This document shows positions 1-10,905 of a stretch of DNA of 64,000 bases, one piece after another. The notes beneath the pieces were generated by a model, which was not told where the DNA came from, ran no database searches, and saw only the letters and a program-made list of their open reading frames with translations. Origin of the DNA: Eurosta solidaginis (taxonomy: Eukaryota; Arthropoda; Insecta; Diptera; Tephritidae). Position 1 is the stretch's first letter; every line of letters starts with the position of its first letter. Both the position numbers and the translations under genes were made by a program. The stretch spans positions 283,685,693-283,749,692 of the forward strand of contig NC_090319.1 in assembly GCF_040869045.1 (NCBI RefSeq), written 5' to 3'.

Positions 1-2540
1 GTTTTCGTTCGCCGAGAGAGGACTTTACTTTTCAATTGCCTACCTAGTCCAAAGTAGCATTTATTGGCAAGATTGATTCTTCGCTGGATTTCAGTGCTGA
101 TGTTGTTGCTAATGTTGATGCTGGTTCCCAAATAAACGAAGTCTTTTACTATTTCGAAATTATGGCTGCCAACAGTAGCGTGGTTGCCAAGGCGCATATG
201 CGCTGACTCTTTGCTCGATGACAGCAGGTACTTCGTTTTGTCCTCATTCACCATCAAACCCATCTTTACCGCTTCTTTTTCCAGCTTGGAGTAAGCAGAA
301 CTAACAGCGCGGGTGTTTAGGCCGATGATATCAATGTCATCAGCATATGCCAGTAATTGCACGCTTTTATAGTATATTGTTCCAGTGCGGTTAAGTTCTG
401 CAGCTAGTATAATTTTCTCCAGCATCAAATTAAAGAAATCGCACGATAGGGGGTCACCCTGTCTGAAACCTCGTTTAGTTTCGAACGGCTCGGAAAGGTC
501 CTTCCCAATTCTGACTGAACTGATGGTGTTGCTCAACGTCATTTTGCACAGCCGTATAAGTTTTGCGGGGAAACCAAATTCAGACATAGCGGCATATAGG
601 CAGCTCCTTTTCGTGCTGTCGAAGGCGGCTTTAAAGTCGACGAAGAGGTGGTGTGTGTCGATTCTCTTTTCACGGGTTTTTTCCAAGATTTGGCGCATTG
701 TGAAAATCTGGTCGATGGTAGATTTACCAGGTCTGAAGCCGCAGTGATAAGGTCCAATCAGCCGCTTCACGGTGGGCTTCAATCTTTCGCACAATACACT
801 TGAAAGGACCTTATATGCGATATTAAGAAGGCTGATTCCACGATAGTTGGTGCATTTTGCAGTATCCCCCTTCTTGTGGACTGGGCAAAGAACACTTAGA
901 TTCCAACCGTCGGGCATGCTTTCGTCCGCCCATATTTTGCTAAGAAGCTGCTGCATGCGCCTTACCAACTCCTCGCCGCCGAACTTGAATAGCTCCGCAG
1001 GAAATCCATCAGCGCCCACGGCCTTGTTGTTTTTCAATCTGGTTATTGCTATTCTAACTTCGTCATAATCGGGCGGGGGGACATATATTCCATCATCATC
1101 GATTGCGGGATCGGGTTCTTCATCTCTGCGCGGTGAATTGCTGCCTCCATTTAGGAGAGCAGAGAAGTGTTCCCTCCATAATCTAAGCACTCTCTGGACA
1201 TCAGTTACAATGTCGCCGTTTTCATTCCTACAGGAGTTTGCCCCGGTCTTAAAACCTTCCGTCTGTCGCCGTATTTTTTGGTAGAATTTTCGGGCGTTAT
1301 TCCTGGTGGCTAGCAGCTCAAGCTCCTCGCACTCACGCCTTTCTGCTTCTGCTTTTTTCTTCCTGAAAAGGCGTCTCGCTTCCCTTTTCAACTCACGATA
1401 GCGTTCACACACTCCTCTTGTCGCGCTCGCTTTTAACGTAGCCCTGTAGGCAGCGTCCTTTGTTTCGGTTGCAACGCGGCATTCTTCATCATACCAGTTG
1501 TTTTTTCGTGGCCGCCGGTAACCAATTTTTTCCTCGGCGGCAGTATGAAGTGCTTTGGAGATATGCTCCCACTGCTCCTGTATTCCTTCAGGATGAGTTG
1601 TGCCCTCAGAGAGCAGGTGTGAGAGTCGAGTTGCGAAATCATTGGCAGTCTGTTGTGATTGAAGCTTTTCGACGTCTAGCTTTCCTTGTGTTTTTTGTTC
1701 CTTGTTTTTAGCCGCGTTGAGGCGGGTGTGTATTTTGGCTGCAACGAGATAATGGTCCGAATCGATGTTAGGTCCTCGGATCGTTCGCACATCTAAAACA
1801 CTGGAGGCATGCCGTCCGTCTATCACAACGTGATCGATCTGATTGCGAGTATTTCGATCAGGAGACAGCCATGTAGCTTGATGTATCTTTTTATGCATGA
1901 ACCTCGTGCTTGATATGACCATGTTTCGAGCACCGGCAAAGTCAATCAGCCTCAGTCCGTTAGGAGAAGTTTCATTGTGTAGGCTGAACTTTCCGACTGT
2001 AGGGCCAAAAACACCTTCTTTGCCCACCCTGGCGTTAAAGTCGCCAAGCACGACTTTTATATCATGACGGGGGCAGCGCTCGTATGTGCGTTCTAATTGT
2101 TCATAAAAAGTGTCTTTCACCTCATCGTCTTTCTCCTCTGTCGGCGCATGGGCGCAGATGAATGATATATTAAAAAATTTTGCTTTTATTCGAATAGCGG
2201 CGAGACGCTCGTCCACAGGCGTGAACGCCAGCACTTGGCGACAAAGTCTCTCTCCCACCACGAATCAGACGCCGAAACTGCGCTTATTCGCATGTCCACT
2301 CCAATATATGTCACAATTTTTGATCTTCTTTCTTCCTTGCTTCGTCCAACGCATTTCTTGGATGGCGGTGATGTCAGATTTTGCTTTGACGAGGACATCA
2401 ACCAGCCGGGCATCTGCACCAATCCCATTCAGGGAGCGGACGTTCCCGGTGCATGCCCTCAATTCATTGTCCTTCAAACGTTTGCCATGGTCGTCATCAA
2501 TAGAGAGTGTATTTATCCGAGGCTTGTTGTTATATTTCAT
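1..2540 (-). pseudogene. APE endonuclease-reverse transcriptase ORF with one nonsense codon, partial
   Basis: The start is the ATG at 2540. The frame runs to the window edge with a single TGA at 2267-2265 (codon 92), where a glycine codon GGA is likely ancestral because the flanking residues SFGV and FVVGERL continue in the same frame. The endonuclease shows N33, the QE motif (Q61-E62), GDFN at 166-169 and a late SDH-type motif with D262-H263. The reverse transcriptase shows GFRQGDPLS and YADD at codons 732-735 (bases 347-336). The protein would nick target DNA and copy its RNA there (target-primed reverse transcription), as is known for APE-type elements. I followed the frame by eye between codons 92 and about 840 and saw no other stop. 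One substitution therefore separates it from an open frame, which suggests a fairly recent insertion. Confidence 0.85.
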
Positions 2541-2975
2541 TGGAGTATGGTTTTACGTGGCGGGTCCCAAGCCCAGCGCACAACCCGCTCAGCGGGGGTG
2601 AAAATATTACTTGGCACGTTTATATAGCGAGCCGCTTGCTCCAAGACAGACGCCCGCTTGCAGCCGCACCTAGAGGTGTACAGACGCTGCCGATGAAATC
2701 TCCCCCGGCTAGCCCTTAAACCGATTATGTCAGAGTGGCCTAGCCAGGTTGTCGCCTTCTCACATTAGCTCACCGCTAAACGGGTGTTTAGCGGCTACCC
2801 AGAGGATACTTGGCCGCAAGCGACCGGCAGTAGTGAGCTGCTTGAACCGCATGCAAAATAATCGCACTGGCCATTCCCAGGTGAATGGCGGTCAGAAGCT
2901 TTCCCCACTTTCGTGGACTTCTACACACGGCCCCACCCTCTGTAAAATCTCTGCCGCTATATATGTTTAAACCAG
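1..2975 (-). mobile_element. RTE-like non-LTR retrotransposon, 5' part, runs off the left edge
   Basis: Minus-strand element containing an apurinic-type endonuclease and a reverse transcriptase in one reading frame (see the ORF entry). Upstream of the ATG at 2540 lies about 435 bp of GC-richer leader that ends near 2975, where sequence composition drops to the AT-rich background. The 3' end of the element lies beyond position 1. A second, badly decayed copy of the same family is at 9838-10905 on the plus strand, and its 3' tail is a run of TAAG-type repeats. The family assignment (RTE/BovB-like, as opposed to another APE-bearing clade) rests on motif recognition only. Confidence 0.85.
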
Positions 2976-3689
2976 CCACTTCTTTATGCTCAATTAGTCT
3001 ACCTTTAAACGTGTGGTTTACAAAGATACATGTTGGATCTTGGGAGCATACACCGTCAATATCGAGTTTTCGTAGATATTCGCAATTTTACGAAATTGTT
3101 CCAGATCGTCAACCATCTCATTAGGGTCAACAGTCTGTTTCCCTTTTCCTTAGTTGTGCACAATGGGATACTCTGAAGATTCGGCCATTTAGTTCCGTTC
3201 ACTAACACTTTTCCATTGTTACTATGGAAAATAATTAACACCCTTCCAAAAAATATATGATATGCAGACTATCTCCCTTCATGTTATTTCATATTTCAGG
3301 AAATCATTATTGTAGTATTTTTTATGATACTGAAAAAATCAATACTTCAGATAAGTCAAGAAGCTACACTCAAATTTATGTAGGCGAGTATTGTCAAATG
3401 CGACTCCATTTTGTAATACCGACTTCACCTGTCTTGTTTATTGCATTATGATTAAGACTAACCATAAATTATAAAACAGTTTTCATCCCATTGCTGACTA
3501 TAAAGGCAGCTTTGTGTGTCGCTTAAAACACGCACTCACACTTGTAGAGGATTTCGGGAGAATATAAGGATAGAAGAACAAACAAATCACTCTAAATTTT
3601 ACTATAACTGTGCAATGACTCTCGCGATTTTTTGTTCGAACTCGAGATATAAATTTCACTTAATTCCAACAGAGTTGATCAGATCAGAA

Positions 3690-3766
3690 CAGCATAAAAG
3701 TACGAGTGAAAGATCCACAACAATCAGTTTCTAAAGTTCGGTTTCAACTAATAAACGGATATAACG
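3690..3766 (+). promoter_or_regulatory. Candidate TATA plus Initiator core promoter
   Basis: CATAAAAG at 3693-3700 is followed by TCAGTT at 3724-3729. The T of the TATA-like box lies 31 bases before the A of the initiator (3726), which is the spacing typical of arthropod TATA/Inr promoters. An ATG in good context (AACGATGG) begins at 3767, about 41 bases downstream of the predicted start site. This is a pattern match only and could be chance in AT-rich DNA. Confidence 0.3.
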
Positions 3767-3898
3767 ATGGCCCAATTGCATACAAAATTCGCAACGGCAT
3801 CAGAACCAGTAGAAAGACCGCTCTCTCATGAAAGGCTTATTCTGGATGTTAGCATCATTTTTTTTTTTTCAGAAGGACATTGCTCGCCTTAAAATAAA
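3767..3898 (+). CDS. Hypothetical 43-codon ORF behind the candidate promoter
   Basis: The ATG at 3767 opens a frame of about 43 codons beginning MAQLHTKFAT and ending SEGHCSP before a TAA. The last third reads through a poly-T tract, giving a run of phenylalanines, so the real exon, if there is one, may end earlier at a splice donor. I do not recognise the peptide. The only support is the well-spaced TATA/Inr pair just upstream and the favourable start context. It may be a chance ORF. Confidence 0.15.
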
Positions 3899-5585
3899 CA
3901 AAAATTATTCAGGCAATATTTATATCGCATCATTAAATTTTTCTTAGACGTTTAGCCCCTATCTAAATATTATTTTAAAAGGACGTTTTAATGATGTAGA
4001 TAAAGGTCTAAAATGTAAACCCAGCTTAATAATATGTTTATAGCTCTAATATAAATTTTCATATTATTTCCACTTTTTCCAAAATCATTCAGGGAAAATT
4101 AAAATAAGTATTGGTGTATAATTTTATCAAAGAAAATAAAAGTTGATCATATAGTTATAGTCAAAATTACGCAACAATATAAAAAAAATTTACTTTCAAA
4201 ACAGTGGTCAATATTTCCTGCTGGGTTGCATGACGAGTTAAATGTTATGGCTTATGCAGATACCACAAATTATCTATTTAGGTGGAATATAATTTATTCT
4301 TATAAATGCATATGGTACAAATGTAGATACACATATATAAATATGTACATATGAATGTACAAAGAAAGTAAAAAAATATTTCCCGCTAAATTTTTCATTG
4401 CCTTCATTGTGCTCTAAACCTTAACTGTTAATATACATATGCGTGTTTAATAACAAAAACAATAATTATTATGGAGTAAATATTCATTCATAAAGTAAGT
4501 ACAACAATAATAATTTTTTATTGATGGCCACTAAATGTGGGAAATGGAACACTGGAAAGGGATAAGTGATACCCCAATTTGATGGGGCAGAAAAAAACTA
4601 CCCTTCGAAGAGGACGGGAAAGACAATAGAACAAATGGTGCAAGACGTATAATTAGCCCTATGCACATACGTACTAGAATGATACTAGTATACCCGGCCG
4701 AAGTTGTTCTGCCTAAAACTTGGCTTGTATAGACTTGGAAAATGATCCATCGTCCCATAATTATCATTGTTTTTCGCATACCCTTCTAATCTATGTATAT
4801 TTGTCTCCTTATTATTTTTGTCCTTTCCTTAATAAAAAATCAGCGACGTTTTTGCCCTAACGGAAAAAAGCACACGGTTAAAAGTTTGAGCCTAAATATG
4901 AAACTTATTCGAAATACAATCATGTTCAAATCAAATTTGGTTTCAAATATTGTTTATACCGATCTTCCTGAAAATGAGTACGTAGAACTGGGTTTAAATT
5001 AGAAACTAGAAAGGCCTACACTTGCGGCCATAAAAAAAAAAAAATTGAGAGGAGCGGCCTGGTGCCGAATCGACGAGCCACGGATTCTAGTAGCTTGATG
5101 TACCTATTGAGCCTATCTCATCTTTGTAAAAAAACAAATCATAACACTTCATATATATAACAATATATTTGGAAACTGAATCTATGACTTACATCACTTT
5201 TCACAAATGCAACTTTTAATTTTTTAATTTTAAGCACCGATTTAAACTCTTGGGGTTTCTTTTAAAACCAAACATGCAAACACATTTCTGTTTTTAAATT
5301 TTTTAAAACTTTTGGATTGGATTTGTTTCAAACCCAAAAGTGACTACCAGTCTCTGTTTTTGATTTTTGTTGAAACTGAAGAAAATTAAAAAAAACATAG
5401 CAGTAAACTGAGATGTTTCCAATTAAAACAAAAAAGTTTCAGAAATTGCTTAAACCGATGTATGGTTTAAAATTCGTGGTCAAATTTCTAGCCGTGGAAG
5501 GTTAGTACCGAACGATGACTCCTTTAAATTAATGGAAAAAGATGCGTTGCAGATTAAATAAAAAATAAATAAATTTATATTTAAA

Positions 5586-6122
5586 CAAGTAAGGAAGGTT
5601 AAGTTCGGGTGTAACCGAACATTACATACGCAGCTGCCAAATTTCAGCTTGCAAAACTTTTAAATTACCATCTTTCAAAAGTCGGCGGTGCCACGCACAC
5701 TGTCCAAAATTTTACTGATTTTCTATTCTGCGTCATAAGGTCAACCCACCTGCCAAGTTTCGTCGCTTTATCCGCCTTTGGTAATGAATTATCGCACTTT
5801 TTCGGTTTTTCGAAATTTTGGATATCGAAAGAGTGGCCGTGGTTATAGTCCGATTTCGTTCATTTTAAATAGCGATCTGAGATGAGTGCCCAGGAACTTA
5901 CATACCAAATTTCATTCAGATACCTCAAAATTGGCTCAAATTATCGTGTTTACGGACAGACGGACGGACGGAATGAATGAATTTCTTTTTTAGTCCAGAT
6001 CATTTTGATATATTTATCTATCTCAATGTAATTATCTATCTCAATTAGTTTATGCCATTACGAGGTACCGTTATGCGAACAAAATTAATATACTCTGTGA
6101 GCTCTGCTCAGCTGAGTAAAAA
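5586..6122 (+). mobile_element. Family A dispersed repeat, short copy
   Basis: It starts CAAGTAAGGAAGGTTAAG, followed by the family hallmark TTCGGGTGTAACCGAACATT. It ends near GCTCTGCTCAGCTGAGTA. The family carries a GACG run (near 5955) and a terminal ATACTCTGTG motif. It shares these with the copies at 23841-25003 and 52658-60530. It looks like an internally deleted derivative of the long copy, because the block with GTGGTTATAGTCCGAT and the block after the start are joined directly. It has no coding capacity. The subterminal motif (CTCAGCTGAG) appears near both ends of the long copy. Confidence 0.7.
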
Positions 6123-7017
6123 ACAATTCACCGCACTGAACGAATAAGAAATAAGATTGACTATATATACATACGTGACTAATGAAGTGCACAAATGAAA
6201 GCTCCAGGAGATAACTTGTACGGCGCATTGTCCTTAGTACGAAAACTAAAACAACGATTGTTGACCCTAAAGAAACGTGGTGTTAGCAAAATACTTAACT
6301 GTCTTCCAAAGATCGCCCACTTCGCATACTTTGTAATTAGAGATGCTCTATTTCTAGCATATCTGAAAGGGCGCAAATTTTCAAGTGAAGGGGGTCTTCT
6401 TACATTACGCGTAGAGTTTATTACGTAATAGGTGTACCGTTTCATTATACCACGAACTCGATGAGCCTTTAGGAGATACAGGGATATGTTCGTTAAACGC
6501 TGATTGGAAACTACTCACAAGAAAATTTCGAAATAACATTTTCTCAACTCTAGTATGTATTTCAGTCAATTCTGTCTACATAGGTATATGAAGAGGGCAT
6601 CTATATTAAGTTATCAGTAATCTGTGTCCGAAGTTCATAAGTTATAATACTATGGTAAACTGTGATTTCCAGGCATATTCATGTTTGGTTTTACTAACCA
6701 GAAAATAACTGTTGATTGTTCATTTGGAAGATTTCCAAGACCCTCCTAAAAACTGATCCATTGACTTTTTTGTAGTGTATGGATTTTCAAATAAAAACTC
6801 GATTTAATTTTTGGAAGGTAACATGGCATTTTTTGGAAATGGAATTGTAAGGTTCGTCGATAAAAAGCAAGCTCTTATAAAATTCATAGAAAAATAAAGC
6901 AGTTCCTAGTCTTTCAGTCCTTGTTTACGTTTGGAAAAAAATCCACATAAACAACTGCACAAACTTATCAATCCTTGATGTGAAATATATTGTAGAGAGT
7001 CTCAAGGAATTCTAAAT
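6123..7017. other. Non-coding stretch, nothing recognised
   Basis: Two overlapping opposite-strand ORFs of 77 and 88 codons near 6179-6445 have no recognisable motif and are probably chance. No repeat structure stands out. Confidence 0.4.
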
Positions 7018-7340
7018 AAACCTCTGCCTTCTAGTAATGTTCGAATCACTTGAATGTTTAATAAAACAACTCCAATGTTCAGTATATCAAATGCTTTTTA
7101 TTTTCACCGCTAGGATCATGACCCGTCTCGAGCAGCCTTCCCGAATAATTGCTCTTTACTTCCCGTTTCTATATCTCATATTGGCTTTGGATATATATGT
7201 AAGTACATGTGTACCTGTAGTTTCTGTAATGTCGTCTGCGCTCTTTGTTGCTGGATTCATGCTTGCGTAGCCGTTTGTTGTCTCTCTGCATATATTGCTG
7301 TTGTTGTTGTGCGGCATTTATTTACCAGCGCCATATTGAC
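7018..7340 (-). mobile_element. Old, diverged LTR fragment of family B
   Basis: The stretch with CTTCTAGTAATGTTCGAATC, followed by AATAAAACAACTCC and CAATGTTCAGTAT, matches, with many changes, the 3' part of the family B LTRs at 26676, 37900 and 48917 in the same orientation. The internal AATAAA signal is in the same relative place. The right end is indistinct. Confidence 0.5.
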
Positions 7341-8364
7341 GTGTCGAAATTTCTTATATTAGCCAGAATATAAAAAATTGTTCACAAAAGGTACTAAGTC
7401 TTAGATAACGTCACGAAATGAGTGGAAAATATTTGCCTTACGGTCCAAATTAGCTCTTACAGATGAATCCCTGAAATATTTGGGATCACAAGCATACATA
7501 GTATGTATTACATATGCACATACGAATATTCTTCCATAAATATATAGTCCGCTTTCTTTTATGTCGAAAAACATTGCACTAAACAATAAAATATCCATTT
7601 CACAAAAAAAAAAAAAAATTACACATGCTTAATAAGCCACAAAGTTCGTATGGCTTTGTACATAGGCACGTTCGGGGATAGGTGTGCAAAAGTTTTACTT
7701 CAAAACATTTTTATAGCTTGTCAAAATCCTATTTAATGCATTTGATGAAAATGATTTTTATGATGGCACTTTTTGATTTTACGACACCAATTTTGCATGC
7801 ACAGCGAGGTAAAAATGTGCAAGACGGCGAAGAGGCAAGTAAAAAATGTTTTAAGGCTTTCTAGAAGCTTTTCAATAACTTAAAATAATACAAAGTTAAA
7901 AGGATTTGTTTCAAAACAAGATGCTACTAATTGGATGAAAACCTCTGCGGGTTAATATAATATAAGGGCCACAAATTTTTGAATTATTTTTTACAAACGT
8001 TATCAAAAGCAATTCCTTTTAAAATCGTAAATTTTCTGGTTGTCAAATTATTTGAAATTTTGGCACGATTTTCAAACTGCTTGTTACCTTAAATTTGACA
8101 GAAAATATCAGCTAACTGCAAGGATGACATATAAGTGGTTTGAGTGTGGACTGAGCTGATAGTGCCTGGCTCGTCATGGCGAATGGATGCGATCATGTAT
8201 GCTCAGTAGAGAAAACTGCATTTGCTGAGTTCGTTTGCCAATTGGACACATTACCAATTAATTTGAGGTTTTTGAAGAAAAAAAAAATTGTGAAATTTTT
8301 TGGAAAAGTAATTTTAAATATATTGAAGTACCTTTCAAGATTTTTTACTCCATATCATGAAATG
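7341..8364. other. Non-coding stretch, nothing recognised
   Basis: AT-rich sequence with poly-A near 7603 and 8278. No convincing gene, repeat or element boundary was seen. Confidence 0.4.
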
Positions 8365-8735
8365 ATTAAGAGGCCCACTACCTAGATGAGAGAGCCTCTG
8401 CCTTGCCAGAGCGACGCATTCGCAAATAATGTGAGCCGGCCTTTAATCCTCCAGCTCACAAAAACGACAGGCTTGTGTTTTAGATAGATTTAACTTACTT
8501 AGGTGGCCTCATAGACTAAAGGGGAGAGTTCGTAGGTTCTCGATGCTTAGACTAATGAGTTGAAACTCACATTGCAGGGAGTATAATCAGTTTGTCCTGC
8601 ATTTGCTCTGTGCATTCAATCTAGTGTTGTCTGAACTGCTTTGATTCCCAGTTACTTATGGTTTCCCTAGTGTGTGCCTTTTGTGAGTCCGCAGAAGGGC
8701 TCTGTAACATAGGATGTTGCTATAGCACCCTGTTT
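8365..8735 (-). pseudogene. 3' end of an RNase H-bearing non-LTR retrotransposon, relic
   Basis: Read on the minus strand, this matches the last ~350 bases of the window (63650-64000) nearly base for base in several blocks. One block encodes the C-terminal zinc-knuckle-like CRFCELED and CECVALARQRL in the window-end copy. Here the frame is broken (for example GAGCTGGAGGATTAAAGG gives a stop). The left boundary is near 8365. On the right it abuts a family A-like repeat. Confidence 0.7.
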
Positions 8736-9640
8736 AGCTCAGCAGGAATAGATGTAGATATAAACATATCTATATAGAAAACGATTTTTGATTGATTGAA
8801 AGATGATTGAGTTATGCCCATCCACACGTTCGTCCTTCCGTTAATACCATAACTTGAGCAAAAATTTAGACATCCCTGGAAAATTTGGTATACTGGCTTA
8901 TCGAGATACTGAATAGATTGGCCGAAATCGAATGACAACCACGCCTATTTTTTCGATATCGAAAATTTCGTAAAATAGAAAAATGCGATAGCTCGGTACC
9001 AAAGATAGAGAAAGTGATGATGGAAGTCATATGGGGGTTAACTTTATGACAAAAACGGTTCGGCGACCACGCACACTTTAAGGAAACAAAAATTTCAAAG
9101 TTTAATATCTTTACGGTATTTAACTAAATTATACTGACATTTCCCCACAGTAGTGGTATGACAAAACACGACAATTAAATAATTTTCAAAAACAATTTTA
9201 AAAACTAAATTTGGTATATGGATCGCTTTTATAACAAAAACTGTTTCTTGTAAGAATGATCGAAACTGGTTGGAAACCACGCCTACATTTTATATCTAGC
9301 CTTCCGTCTGTCCTTTCCTCAGTCCATTAATATGATAACTTTAGAAAAAATTGAGATGTCTTCAACAAATGTAGTACACGAGCTTATATGAACTTATAAT
9401 ATATTTCATTTGAAAATGTTCGAAAACAGTAATAACTACGCCTCCTCTCTCAATATCGAAAATTATAAAAAATGAAAAAATAGGACAATACATTACCAAA
9501 TACTCTTAAAGTGATAAAATTTGCAGGTGGTTAACTTTCTGATGAAACTTGAATACAATTTTGGAAAATTGGTGCGGCCCCGCCCATTTTAATTAGACGA
9601 ACATTTAAAAGTTTTGTAAGCCCTAAATCAGAAATAGTAA
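8736..9640 (-). repeat. Family A-related dispersed repeat, minus orientation
   Basis: The reverse strand contains the same building blocks as family A: a GGGCGTGGTTGTCATTCG block, a TATCGAAAA block, a CTCAAGTTATGGTATTAACGG block and a terminal TATATCTACATCTATTCC stretch. The conserved start TTCGGGTGTAACCGAAC was not found, so this is a truncated or sister family copy. It is non-coding. Confidence 0.5.
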
Positions 9641-9837
9641 ATATTACTTTGCAAATTTTGCAGAATTGTGATTCTTGATATTATATTTAGACTTAGGAAA
9701 TTTCGCAACGACCACAAAATGGGTCTAATCTTGTTAGAAAGACTCGACCTTATAAGCAAACTCCATAGAACATGTATAGTCATTGCAATTCGGAGCGTTA
9801 CCCCTCGGGCCCCTCGACTGATTGATCTTTTTTTAAA

Positions 9838-10905
9838 CTCAGTTTGTCAAACTTCGACCAGATTTTCAACATGCGCAAATCTCGGAAAAAACCTGCGAAA
9901 AGGAATTGGTAATCATTCCTTCTACGTCGATTTAAAAGCCGCATTCGACAGCACGAAACGGATCTGCCGAATGCCGGTATGTATATGTCTGTTTTTGGTT
10001 TCTCCGCAACACTTAAACGGCTGTGCAATATGAGCGACACCATCAGCTCAGTCAGAATTGGAAAGAAGTCCTTTCTGAGCTTTGAGTTTGAAAATAATCG
10101 AGGTTTCAGACAAGGTGGTCCATATTGTGCGATTTCTTTAATTTGATACTGGCGTATGCTGACGAAATTGATATCATCGGCTTGAAAATCCGCGCCGTAC
10201 GTTCTGCTTACTCCAAATTGGAAGAAGAAGTGGGTGAGGGTGGGTTTGATGGCGAATGAGTACAAAACGAAGTACCTGCTGTCATCAAGAAAGGAGTCAG
10301 CGGATTTTGAGTCTTGGAAACACGACACTAGTGGCAGTCACAATATCAAAACATTAAAAGACTTCGTTTATTTGGAAACCAGTGTTAACACAAACAATAA
10401 TATCAGCTTTGAAATGCAGCGAAGAATCACTCTGGCCAATTAGTACTAGTTTGGACTCGGTGGACAATTGAAAAGTTAAGCTCTCTCTCGGTAAAGCGAA
10501 GTCATGCTCTACGAGTCAGTTATTATACCCGTGCAGAAGCGTGGAGCATGACAATATCGGACGAGATGGCTCTGGAAGTTTTCGAGAGACAAGTTCTTCG
10601 AAAGATTTATGGACCTCTACGCGTTGACGATGACGAGTACCGAAGAAGATTTAATGATGAGCTGTACGAGTTCTATGCAGACATCAACATAGTCCAGTGA
10701 ATAAAACACAGCGCCTTCACTAGCTAGGTCATGTTATGCCCATGGAAGCAGAGGAACACGGCGGCTAACACTCCGCTGGAAGGACCAAATGGGAAACGAT
10801 GTAAGTTTCAACTGGAGTCAGTTAACCCAGCGAAGAAATGACAGGCGCGACTTGTTGGACGGACATATCCGTAAAACGCTTTAGCGGCAATTAAGTAAGT
10901 AAATA
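9838..10905 (+). pseudogene. RTE-like reverse transcriptase relic with 3' tail
   Basis: Plus-strand homologue of the element at 1-2975, recognisable block by block: GATTTAAAAGCCGCATTCGA for the DFKAAFD motif, AGGTTTCAGACAAGGTGG for GFRQG, and GCTGACGAAATTGATATCAT where the YADD box has become ADEID. There are many frameshifts and stops, and a deletion just before the YADD box. Downstream it retains the C-terminal part (the region encoding a GAEAW-like and LRWAGHV-like segment in intact relatives) and ends at 10905 with TAAGTAAGTAAATAAGT, the simple-repeat tail known from RTE elements. It is an old, dead copy. Confidence 0.8.

Larger units (their letters stand above)
2976..5585. other. AT-rich non-coding stretch with no recognised gene
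   Basis: No convincing coding frame or mobile element was recognised here. It holds poly-T and poly-A runs (for example near 3860 and 5030), many short AT repeats, and the candidate promoter listed separately at 3690-3898. Confidence 0.5.
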
